Below, in pieces: positions 1 through 12,700 of a stretch of DNA of 64,000 nt. The notes under the pieces were generated by a model, which had not been told where the DNA came from, made no database searches, and was given only the letters and a program-made list of their open reading frames with translations. This DNA comes from Branchiostoma floridae (lineage: Eukaryota; Chordata; Leptocardii; Amphioxiformes; Branchiostomatidae). The stretch spans positions 15,071,199 to 15,135,198 of the forward strand of contig NC_049993.1 of assembly GCF_000003815.2 (NCBI RefSeq), read 5' to 3'. The position numbers were made by a program, and so were the translations under genes. Positions within the stretch are counted from its first letter, which is position 1. Each line of letters begins with the position of its first letter.

Positions 1-3000
1 TATCTTCTATCTATTTACGCCGTACGTATTCATTATTTCGGCTACTTTAGAAACATATACATACCGGTTAAAACCCCTGGTAAAGAGACCAAAAACAAGA
101 CCAAAACGTTCACGGGCATCTTTCTATAACCATTCCCTACTCTCGTCCATATGCACAATGATTACTCAAGTATGAAACAGGTATCCTTACGCAGGAAAAA
201 AAAATAGTGCTCTTCCGTATTACTGTGGTTATTAATATTAGATACTAAATTCAACGCATATGACGCTAATAGTACTTGCCGTTTATGTGTACAAATATCT
301 ATTTGGAACTGTGACATAGTGTATAGTTTATATGCTCTTTGATAGCAGTGACGTGTATTGGTTTTGATCAAGGACAACCGAAGCATTTCTTGAGTACAAA
401 CATATCACTACACACGACCTCAGCAAATCGCTAAGGTCAACATTCATTGTTGTTGAACAGGTTTTGTAGGTGTGATAAGCCTAATGATTATCTGGATATT
501 TAACTGTTGCAGTTACCCTCAGCTTTCGTCACCAAGTAACAAAAGTTTACGTTCGTCTACTGTTTTTAGTTAGAAATATTTTTAGAGCATTGTTAAGAAA
601 TGTTATTAAAGTCACAGTTGCATGTACGTTCTGTCAAAGGAGCGTATAATCTCCCGTGTTATCTTTGTTGCATTGTGTCAATAACGTTTGACCTCGCGAG
701 TTAAACTTAAAATGCCCCACCTTGTTCAAAGCTTTGTTCAGGCCACACCAAATTTATTTGTTGCCACTCGGATTCTTTCCTCCAAAAGTTTGAAGCGACA
801 GGTCGAAAAAACAATTTAAAAATGACAATTTCAAAAGGTCTGGTTTAAAAATATGCGGCTTAAACAACGCAACAAACAACAACAGGGTTATTTGAGATTT
901 TAGCTTTTAATGGCACGTTTTATGCAATGAATCTCTTTTATTTGTTGTTTAAGGCTATGACTAAAAGGCATTGTTTAAATACTGAAATTATATGTATATG
1001 CCTAATGATGTCACATTTTTAGTACACGCTGTGCACGAGTAATATTTGTAGGCAATGCCAGCTACAACTATTAGCATTTTCCACTTGGCATATCGATGTT
1101 CTTATCATTTCTTTAGACGATATACACACTTAATTTTCTATTACTTAATTTTCGTTTCGTTGTCTGGAGTATAAAGAATGAAGATGAATGATTATGGGTT
1201 CTCTTAAGAAGTTATTGTTGGTTAGATGAATGTCATGTCCAGAAACGAACTTATTATTCACAATAAAGAATACCACCACCGCGATTGCATCAGAGATAGC
1301 CTCTTCTTATGTTTGAAATTTGATCAAGTTGGGCTTGTGGATTTACATCTATACACTGTCAGTGGGTATGATGTCTTGCGCTTTACCCCAACGACACAAC
1401 CGTCACTAATTAGCTCATAAACTCAAGATACGGAAACAGGTTTAATCATTCTCACCATCCTTGTCTTTACTCCGTCTTCTTTGTTTCCATGCTATTTACA
1501 GTGTTTAATCTCATCTAAATAACAATTTAAATTACCCTTTTCCTTTCAAGCTTGTTTTATTTTATACTTTTTCTTATTTTCAAATCTGTTTTATGTATGA
1601 CGTATTGTGAAACAGACGAAATTGTTTTCAACATATTGTGTAACAGTGAATAAAATGTTGAGACTTAAGGAAAGAAAGTATCATGACAGTTACAAGAAAA
1701 ATCTATAACCGGAAAAGACGACTTCACACGATGTTTTGTATCACGTCAGTTGCCTTTAAAAAAATTGAATTGATACTTGATAAAAACATGACTATTTTAT
1801 GCCCCCTTCCGAGCTGATATTAACACATATCCAATAGTGGATGCGTCCAACAGTTTGGACAATTTCTTTTACAATTTAATAATAGTGCAAGTTGGTCGTT
1901 ACTTTATTTTATGTTTTCTTCGTGGCTGACAAAGATTTTCAAATATGTGCATTTTTGTAATATCATGGCAGTATGGCTTATAAGACGTATCCTTTTAATT
2001 GGGGGTCTTTTCTGGTTTGGTTATTACAGATTTGGGATACAGTAGAAGTCGCTTAATTGCACGACCTACTTGCCAGTGAATTTTGTGCAATTATCCAGAT
2101 GGTGCAAAAATGCGAAGTTATCCAGCTGGACCGTACCGGTTTAGGATTCCGTGCAATTTACAGATGTGTGCATTAATCATTGTGCAATTAACTGGCTTAT
2201 ACGATACTGTTTTTACTATTTAGTTTTTTTCTAAAAGCTAATCTTGCTACTCTAAAAAACTTATTCAAATATACAAACTTATGCTACAATTTGATTGACA
2301 ATCGTATTATATCGTATTAAAATGTATTTTAATACTTGCATTGTTTACAATTGTAATAAAGCTTAAAGAATGAAATGAGCACATGTATATCATTGGCAAA
2401 CGTGTGTACTTAAGTATCCTAATCTTTACATTAAATTTGCAATGTTACAAATCTATTGCCATAAGCAGAATTAGAACAATACTACTATTGCTATGAACAT
2501 ATAGATGTCTTTGTTATTGAAAGCCTTAACATTTATAGTGCAAAGTTGCAAACTGTTTTATTTACTAGTACGTAAACATATATCTTAAAAATTATACGAT
2601 TTGTTTCAGTCACCCATATTCTTAATGATCCATTATGCATATTTGACGTTCTGGATCATTTTTTCATGTATTTATAGATTTCTTGAAAATATTGATAAAT
2701 TTGTTTCTACTTCTACACTATATATAATTTTGCAGCATTCAGCTACTATAATATTTCACAATTAAAGTTTCACATCTTTAAGGCTTCTAAATTGCAAAAT
2801 GGCTGCAGTTGTTTGTAAAGAATATTTCACTGATGATTATGTGTAGAAAATAGTAAAATGATTTCCTTCAGCATTTGTCTTATGCTGGGCTCAACGCCAA
2901 ATTCCTTATATTATATAGAAGAGAAACTTGCCTAAAATTGTATATGAAGCACATAGTAGTAGCAGGGTAAACTAGGAGAAGCTATGAACACCCTCAAAAA

Positions 3001-3242
3001 GCTCAGTCATACTATTACAGTAGATATTATATATATATACTGGGACACTTTTTAAAAATATTTAGGGTCTGGGTAAGGACCTTTTCACAACTTTGCTCCT
3101 GGTCACTACAGTAATAACTGAACAAGGATCAGTGCAGAGTTGGGAGTAGCCTGGATCTATCCTATTCTAGCTCTAGTTCATTGACCACTGTATCTGTATC
3201 TATATAGCCGATATAACTGCCCTTTGGCGTAACACACCAGCT
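1..3242. other. Gene-poor AT-rich flank
   Basis: No open frame with protein-like composition or exon structure was recognised on either strand. The only structure seen is a short foldback near 2041-2209. Confidence 0.5.
2041..2209. mobile_element. Short pogo/Tigger-like MITE
   Basis: Imperfect inverted ends: CAGTAGAAGTCGCTTAATTG on the left and the reverse-complement-like CAATTAACTGGCTTATACGA then TACTG on the right. Internal GTGCAATTA copies alternate on both strands. A TA precedes the left end. Pogo-type assignment rests on end similarity only. Confidence 0.4.
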
Positions 3243-3560
3243 TTGCTGCAACAGCTGGTCACCACGTTAGCTTTTGCACAATAATCTGCAAGTGTTCTTT
3301 AAAACCATCCAGAGAAGATGCCCTACTAACAAATTCCACTCTCAGTATGTTAGTTCTAGGAAAAATTTTTGAACACATCAATCTTACATGTTGGTAACTT
3401 TGGTACGCATAACGGTTTCTAGTTCTTTTTTGAGCTGGTGTTAGATACTTATCAGTTGGTACGTCCACCATTCATTGTTCATTTTGTACATCATGCAAAG
3501 TCTGGACATTTTCCTTCTGTCTTCAAGTGACATACTCTGTCAACATATCTAAGAAAAACA
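3243..3560 (-). pseudogene. Degenerate non-LTR retrotransposon C-terminus
   Basis: The minus strand reads LEDRRKMSRLCMMYKM, then after a frameshift VDVPTDKYLTPAQKRTRNRY and later FPRTNILRVEFVSRASSLDG followed by FKEHL. This spacing (basic LYKI-like block, FPRT, SLDxFK) is typical of the C-terminal tail of LINE reverse transcriptases. Only the tail is left, with a frameshift, so it is a dead fragment. Confidence 0.55.
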
Positions 3561-3775
3561 TTCTTTTCTGAGATTAATTTGTCAAAATCGACACCTGTCT
3601 AGCTTAGCACTGATGACTTTCTAAAGACTAGTAGGCAACCTTGCCTACAAATGCCAACCATAGATGACATTGCTCAAAACTAACTCCCAGCCATAAAAAA
3701 AAGTCAGGAGACATTGCATGGTCAGTGCTATCAGTAATCATGACAGCAGCTTAACTCCTACTTCTATGATTTCTT

Positions 3776-6700
3776 CTAAAGAGGAACACAAGACACTTCC
3801 TTCTCCTTCCCAAGCCGAGGTGTGTCCGTGAAGACCACTTCCTTGAAGGGAATGTGCTGCTCAAACAGCAACAGCTGAGGAAATGAACAGAAATATTATG
3901 TTACTAGTACATAAATAACAATCCCATTAAATTTAACACTAATGATGTCACATATGTCCTTTTCGTCAAAACGTACAAAGACCAAAATTTTGTGTTCTCA
4001 AAGAAGATATTCCCCTGTAGACAGCCTGGTGTGTGATGAACTCATTACCCCACCCTCAGGGTGCCTTCTGGAGGCCTAAAGTTGTTGTTTACAGCCAGGA
4101 GGGTCTAGTTCTGGGGGGTCGCTTCAAAATATTACGTAGTATACCTTTAAGTTTAAAGCCTACCTGATTGTCTCCCTTCTTGAGGAATGGTGCAGGGACA
4201 TATAACGTCTCCTGAGGTCCGATGTGCCAGTACCTTCCCAGGTTAAAACCATTCAAGATGGCCACACCCTTCCCCCAACCCTGGAAACAAGTAAAATATT
4301 GTCAAGGACAAAAGTTCCAGACATATGTGCAAGTTCAAACATGAAAATTTACTACTGAAACATTAAAATTACTTTTTGCAGGTGTTAATTTACCAAATTG
4401 GCATAAACATGACTTGGAAGTACACAATATCAATATCATATACTTTGTACATAGCATGTGGAAGCATGTGCAGTGACCAAAATGTATGGGTAATAGCAGA
4501 CTAAAAAGTTTTTTTTACCAAATTACTACTTTTTGAAACACCCACACACCCACCCACACACACCCACACACCCACAGACACAAAAAGACATAGAAATACA
4601 AATGTAACACACACACACATATATTCACACACAAACATGCAATGCATGTGCATACAGATACACAGACATAAAAGCATAAAGTTAACACACATGTAAAGAC
4701 AAGAAAATTACTCCAATCCCTTTGTTGGGTTTAAGTACAAGCTGACTTTTAAACCTTAACATGTTTTAAGTATAGAAAAGGGAAGTCACATCCTTTTCAC
4801 CTTCTTCATGTCCAGGAATGTGTCCTTTGGTTCTTCAGGAATGTTGAAGTTGACCAGATGGAATGCTGGGAAGGGTACTTCTGCTGCATCAGTCTGTTCC
4901 TGCCAATCTGGAGACTCAACCAACCTGGACATACAGGCCAAGGGCTCGAAAGTCATTTTGAATTTTGTGCACTGGTCAGGGGTGCCTATAAGCATTTGCA
5001 CGAACCCTGTGAGATTTGTATGAACACTATATGATACGCACAAATCACTATGCAACAGTGCACAAACCTTAGGCGATTTTCAGGAATCACTATGCGAAAA
5101 CGTACAAACCTTACATAGCAACAGAATGTAACAGACCAAATTTCCTGTTGCGGTAACATACTGTAAATGCAGAATGTTTGCGGTGGATTAATGTTTGCAG
5201 TTTTTGCGGTGAACACTTCAATGCGAACTTAAAACCACCGCGAACATTTTTCTATAATCTAAATCCACCGCGAAAAGTCATTTTCTCCCGCTACCATAAT
5301 TAAATCACCACGAACTTAAATGCATTTACAGTTACTGTTACCTTGTTTGAAATTCTGGCTTGAGCTCTAGAGGGAAGATTTCCCAGGTCTTCAGCGGGGT
5401 GGTGTTCAGCAATACTTCTCCCACAAGGCCTGGAATATAGTCAAACATGCATGAATTATTAGACTAAGTACTATATACTACATCTTGTCCAAAGTTACTT
5501 CTTAGACTTAAAAGAACTTTGTTTATAGTAAATCCAGTCATGAGATCAAGGACCTAAAGTGTAGGGGTCAACTTGCTCAGCTGGAAGTAAAATATTTACT
5601 TCTTGCTTGTAGATGACATCCTCATAGATATTATGACAAATGGAATGGCTCAAGAAAATAAACTCAAAGTTGTATCACTTTTAACGTATTTTTCTTCCAA
5701 TTTACCTATTTAATGGTCAATGTCTGGAAAATGATGACTGCAAAGATTTAAAATTTAGTGGATATTGATAAACAGGTGAGGCAGAAACTTGATAATCCTT
5801 CATAGCTGCACTTTCTAATGCAAAAAGGAGGCACAGGTTTATTAATTTGTACCTTTCCTTTGGTCCAACAGAGCATCTCCCCTGTTCACTCCAGCAACAC
5901 TTTCCAACACAAACTTCTTGACTCCATCCATGGTCTGTGCAAAGTTCACCCTGCCCTGGTTCTCAACTAAGATGTCCAGAATGTCATTCTCCTGAAATTA
6001 TAGAAGAATTGTATACATTACATTAGTTAGACGTGAAGGCCACAAATTGTAGAGCTCTAACTTTTTATTTGCAAATTTTTGCCAGTGAACCAGCGAGGAT
6101 GAGAGAGTGTCTGAGTGAATGAACTAATTTGCAATGATACAATGTACCACAAATTAAACTTATATTAAAATTTGTAGACAATTTTCATTCATTATTCACA
6201 TACAGGCACTGCTTTTCGCCCATGGAATGTCTGTTGGATTTACTCTTGAAGATGCTAGGAGGGCCCAGCAATCTTATAGGCAACGTCATGTGCAATGTTT
6301 TTTTTGTTTTGCATTTTTTCCTCTCCAAGGTATATCAACAGAAATGTAGTTTTGGGTTACACAAACTTAGTATTATATGGATGACGTCGTATATTTTTTA
6401 TGCTAATTACATTTTTCCATTCATACTGCAAAATCAAGTAAATATATAAATTTACAATACTGTACCTTCAACCCTGACATAGCAATCTCCCCAACTCTCC
6501 AGTTCAGCATACCTGACTCCTTACCATTCACAAATATCTGGGGAAGATATGAAACACTGTATATTAGATATTGAGACCATTTATCATAAGCCGTACATGA
6601 TAATATTTATAAAAGGTCACAAGCTCCACAGTATTACTGTTATTTAGAAATTATGCTATCATATTAACTGGTAATACTAAATTGGACAGCACACTGTATG

Positions 6701-9700
6701 CATGTGGGAATGTAAATATGACACACACATGTACAATTAAGGGGAAATGCATTTTCGTTTGAAAATGAATGTACACTGAAAAATCTAAAGTTAATATTTT
6801 TCAACATGCAGTGTAATGTGCACTCTTTGACTTATATAAAAAAGGGTAAATAATTCTTAAGCCAATGGCCAGAATCATGCAGATCAGGAAATTTGGTACT
6901 ACACAAATCAGTGTAATGTGCAAGTTTATAATTATTATAAACTTGCACATTACACTGACTAGTTTTATATAACAATACCCAGCAAATTGTATTGGTTAAA
7001 CTTTGACCTCTTTAAAAAACATAACAATGCTGACCTGTGCTCTGTCCCTGACATCACACTTGAGTGTGACTGAGTCCATGGCAGGAGTCTCGGACAGTTT
7101 GTGTCTGTACAGGATGTACCCGTAGGACTGTCCATTGTCATTGTTAATGGGGAGCATCTCCATGGACATCACTGTCTCACTCTTGATTGGCTGAAAAAGC
7201 AAAAATATGAGATTTGACAACCTTTCACAGATTTCAGAGCATTTGCTCTACTAATTTTTTGTACCATGTATATGCAGTGATATATGTTGATTAATTCATC
7301 AGAACTCAATGTAATCTGTGCCTATTTCATATCTTATCTGATCCTTACCCCCCTCCCCCTCATGACCTCAATGAAGAGTGGCATGCAGGCTGATTTGTGC
7401 TTCTCATGAATAAATAAATGTTCAACAAACAAAATACAAAGAGCCATCTAGAAATCTGCAAACATAACGTGAGTTCAGTCATGGACCCTGCAGCAGTATA
7501 ATCAAAAACTCTGGAAACTAACTTTACATCATAAATATACCTACCTCGCCAAGCACCTTTAAGGCATCTTCAAATGTGATGTATTTTTCAACAGGAAATG
7601 GTCCTGCAATCATAAAACCACAGATTACAGCATTTTCAAGTTCTTTGGTGAAATTGATATTTTACGAGCTGGTTTGGTTTGGTTTGATACAGATCTCCAT
7701 TAGTGACTGACATAAAATCAGTCTAGACTCTAGACGGAAGGATTTGCACCATCGCACATCGCACCATCACACGTGTGGTAGGTACTTTAATTAATGACAA
7801 ACACGGGACCTCCTCCATTTAAAGTCCTATCCGAGGGATGGCCCTAGCTCAAGCTAGGTAGTACTCATTTTCACCTGTCAGTGAGTAAAGTGAGGAAAGG
7901 CATGTTAAGTGCCTTTCCCAAGGGCACAAGATGGGTGGCACAGCAGGATTCGAACTCGAGACCTCTCAGTCCCGAAACAAACACGCTGCCGCTGTGCCAC
8001 GCGATCTTACATTGGGAATTTTCACAGGCTAAAAACTTTTTAAATATAATATAATATCAATATTAAGATATGATGTCCATCTGACTGACCATAGCTGCTC
8101 TTCTCTGTGGCAGGTGGCACTTCAGGCAATTCACTTGGAACTAGAAAAAATGGACAGAAAAAAGCAAAATCTTTATCTATATTGTATATTATGCAATGTA
8201 AGACACTCTAGTTAAGACTTTGTTGATGCAAAAGAGTTAATTAGCTCCTGTTATTTGCGCCAGATCATAAGTTGGTAACAAAGTACATTATTATCATGCA
8301 TTGTTTTTACTACTATACAATACAACCTTAGTTTTAACTGTATCATCTAATACTGCATTTTGTATTGTTTTTATTTCAAACATGCACAATGAATCTCATT
8401 TCATGACTGGAATTGATGAAGAACATGGTATGCTTAAAAACTATCTCATCTTTTTATTCTAGGACAAAGTTCAATTTATAAAGGCTCATTCAAAAAAAAA
8501 AGATCACTTGTTTTGCTACTAGTACAATTTTTTTTATTGTTAGAAGTTTCCTACCTGCTCCCTTCATTGCCAGGGTTTTCAGGAGTTCCCTTGTTTTGTA
8601 GTACTTTGGTGTTGGGTCTCCTGCCTCTGACAGTGGAGCATCATAATCTGAAATTGACATTTTGTGTTGATTATTTCAAGCAGCTTATGTATAGAATATC
8701 TACTATATTTAGTTTTATTAAATTAAATCTTGTAGGGTAATTCAGTCAGTTAGACAAAACTGATTTCCAAGGGAGCCCTGCAACAAATCAATCAACATAC
8801 ATTTGTAAACTTAATATCATAAGCCTCACACAACCTAAAAATATGAAAGAACCCACCACCTTTCTTGAAAAGAGTACTAGTAGGTACAACCCATTTTGTT
8901 TGGCTAGTATAATAACCACATTGCACTACTTGTTAGCTAACCAAAAATCATCAAACTTCAAACTTCATCATTAGTTTGAATCAAACTATGATGATGATCA
9001 GAAAGAATGTTCGCAACAGTTTTTCCTTACTTACCATAACTGGTGACATCCGGTTTGTACCCGTTGATGTAATTGGCCCCGTTCATGAAGCCAAAGTTAG
9101 TTCCTCCATGAAACATGTAGAAGTTGACAGAGGATGGGAATCTGAGAATGTCCCCTAACAGCTGTTCAAACTCTGGGGAATAAAATAAAAAAACACACAA
9201 ATGCATGTAGAAGCTTTCCTAACTATATTATCAGGCTTTTAGCCAGACATGAGTCAAGGCATCATTTGGACACGCTTTTCTTAAAATAAACAGAAATTGA
9301 CGCACTAGATGCCCTCGAACCATGTTCAACCAATATGTCTGAAATGAGGTTGATAATACTTATTTTTGTAAGCTTTCAATGACAGAGTTACTCTCACAAC
9401 TGAGGTTTGGGTACAGGTTGTTTGTGCAATCTTTCTAAGCCTTTTATTTTGACTTCAAGCATAGTAGAAAGCCCCACAATAAGGCCTAAAAAACAACTGA
9501 AGCCTAACCTCTGCTTGATATATTAATTTGCCAACATGATCTTCCAAGAGTGGACAGAAAAAGAAAGAAAAATAAAAGTTGGAGACAGTACTGAACAAAA
9601 CAAAACTTTAAGGCATTATTGGACTAGAAAACCTGTAATATCCAACAAAAAAAACTGACTCACCCAAATTTTTGACTGAACAGCACCAGTCTTTGTCAAG

Positions 9701-12700
9701 GAATGTACACTCCACTGCTGTCGTGATGTCATGTTATGCAGATAGAACACAAAGACTTCCTGCAACGTATGATCCACTGCTCACTAAGTCACATGTTTTA
9801 TCTGCATAACGTGACGTCACGATAGCTGTAGTGGATTGTTCATTTGTTCATTCATTGTGCTGTTCAGTTGAAAATTTGGGTGAGTCCAATTTTTGTGTTA
9901 TGTTGGATATTACAGTCTAACTAGTCTAATAATGATTTCTACCAACACAGATGAGCTTTTAAGTTAAAACTTTAAGGCAATAGTTTGACTCACTCTCCAC
10001 GTGCAGTTTGTGGTGGTCTCTGCCCCAGTGGTCAAACCAGCCTGACCAGAACTCCATCACCATCTGCGGCCGGTTGGGCTGGACATAGTGGACAGTAAGA
10101 AATTTTGAAGACATAAAAAAATAAAATCTCTCTAAACAAGAATAAAAGGAAAATACATTGTGTCTTCAGGCTTTTTTTCACAAGTCAATTAATTGTTTGT
10201 CTAGTTCAGCAGGCATACTATAGTTGAAATTCAAGCTAAGCCAAAGATTTTCTAAGCTTATTTTGGCATAGGTATGGAGATGGATTGCAATATGCTGTAT
10301 TTGTTCCCAAGCAAATGTCGGCCTTTCTAGTATTAAAAGTCTGCCTATCAGAACTTTTGTTTTAAACTTGAAATAAAACCAAGTTTGCTAATGATCATGT
10401 AATCAAACCATTTGATATTCTTCATTAAGGTATCATCTTAGATGTTTTGGAAGGATCTAAGTTATAGTGTTTCATGTTTTGGAAGGATCTAAGTTATAGT
10501 GTTTCATAAATCTGAAAAAAAAAACAAAAAAACTATGGACTTTTTAAAATCACTCCTGTCCTTGGTGCTGACTTTAAAGTTGACAAGCAATTTTGGTAGA
10601 GTGGAAATCCTAGACATAGAGCCAGAATTATTTACTTGAGCCAAAAAGCCATTGAATATGCACTTTACATCTATGAATATGATAGTCCCAATAACGACAG
10701 AGACAGTGGGCGTCATAGACTTCCTGCAACTTATGATCCACTGCTCACTGAGTCACGTGTGGTTTTTACATGACGTAACATCACAGAAGCAGTGGATTGT
10801 TCATTCATTGACAAATACTGGAGCTGATGAGTTAAAATTTTTGTGTTAGAAACTACAGTTCAACTTGTTCTATAATGGCTTCCACCAACACAGATGAACT
10901 TTCAAGTTATATAATGAATGAGACATGGATAAAGCTACTATCATAATTGTTTATTGTTACCTGTAGCTTCTTAAGAGCACCCAGCTGTTTCTTTGGGTTG
11001 AAGTTAAAGTTTGCAGTCATCAGCACTGTTTGGGGGAAAAACATAGAAAATTTTAGTTAAAGCAACTCAAACAATAACATAGACGTCAGTTAAGCTAGGG
11101 CCACAACAATTTAGTTCCTTTAAGTTTTTCAGGCAAAAATTGAGCAAACGGTCAAGATGAAAAAAAGAAGGCCGGAAGAACAACAAAATTGTATCTTAAG
11201 TTTATTAAAATAAAATATATCATAAAATATACTCTTTGGTGTATAAAGCAAATCTTCTTTTTGATGAGCCTTTTAAATAATTGTATTTTTAAAGTATTTG
11301 AATCAGTTACATTAGGTGATTTTGTTTCCTTGTTACAGCAGAAACTATGCCATTTAAAATATAACCATACACTACTATCAATAATAATCATTATGATATT
11401 GAAAAATGTACAGATCACCTTTTGTGAGCATATGGCAAGCTGCAGTGCCTTTTGCGCAAGTGCGACACTGGAAAGAAGCAGTGAACTATGCCACTAGGCA
11501 AGCTATACTGAGGGGTGTGCTGCACACATGTGGGTGACTATCATTGGTAAAAGATTCAGAAAGCCTACAGTAAACACACATTACTTAAATTCATCAGGCA
11601 GTCTTTGCAAATCAGGCTCTAATCAGTAATGATTCCATCATTAGGATACTCTTATTTCAATTTTTGCAATTTTACTAATCTACAAATTACATGTTAAACC
11701 CAACACAGCTAATATGAAGTTTGATTCGTAGAGTACTATCATGTATAATTCGTATTTATTAAGCAGACCTGTAACTAGCCTAAATAAGCTGATCTGAAAG
11801 CAAATGTTGTGTTTCCAGATACCCTACTAATTGTGATGACCAGGGTTCTAGCGAACATTTCTGTTCTTCTGTCTTTTGATGTAATTCTACTGCTGGGGAC
11901 GGACAAAATTTTTGCCCATTCCGTCCCATAACAGACAAAAATCGGCAGATAAAGATATTGATTATAGCAAGCATAATCTATTAGCAAAATTTGCCCCTCA
12001 AAATAAAGGAAATAGCATTTCAGAAGGCCTAGATTTCAACATTTTCCCGGGGAGCATACAATGTACCCCTGGATCCAGAAAAAGGAAAAAAATTCAGGCT
12101 GCATTTAACACTGGTGCTGACACTATCATGCATTTCCTTTGGTGTGATTTCAAAATTGTCTATCTTTGCATGGGGGATTTCTGAGGGGTTAAGATATTCA
12201 TGGTCATATTTTTTGACCTTAAAAATGTTATCAAGTACCAACTTTAGTGCATCATGTATTCGTGCTAAGCACATTATGTATATATTTGTCAAAGTACAAT
12301 TTTTAGGGGCAGGTATTAAGTTTTAAAGGCACTGAAAGAACCAGCTGAGGGCAGACCTCAATGATAGAGGACTTGGACCGTTGCGGTCAGAAAGAAAAGT
12401 ATGGGAGCTCAGGAAGCTTGCGATGAACGAGGCGAAATGGAGTTGAAGAAAGACTGAATGCAGCTGCAGAGTGTCTAAGACCACTGCAGTAGCAGAACAC
12501 AGTGGACAACTACTAACTTTTAAAAGTTGGCCACGTTCAGATGGACTGTTTCCATATTTCTTGGGAGTCCAAGGTAATAACCAAAAAAACAGGATATAAA
12601 AAAAATACCCACCAAAACTAGAAACCTTAAAAAAAAAACAGATGATGATAACCAGAAACACAGCATTTTTTTAAGGGGGTGGGGGGTGAAAGCATGCACT

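Noticed and set aside
7930-8007. Possible tRNA gene
   Set aside because: Box A and B-like sequences are present but continue into the SINE core, and cloverleaf pairing is poor; treated as a SINE head.
12323-12661. 112-residue minus-strand frame between exons 7A and 8
   Set aside because: Hydrophobic low-complexity translation with no splice signals in phase; checked as a possible third exon 7 copy and no RGxxELLxTSD motif was found.
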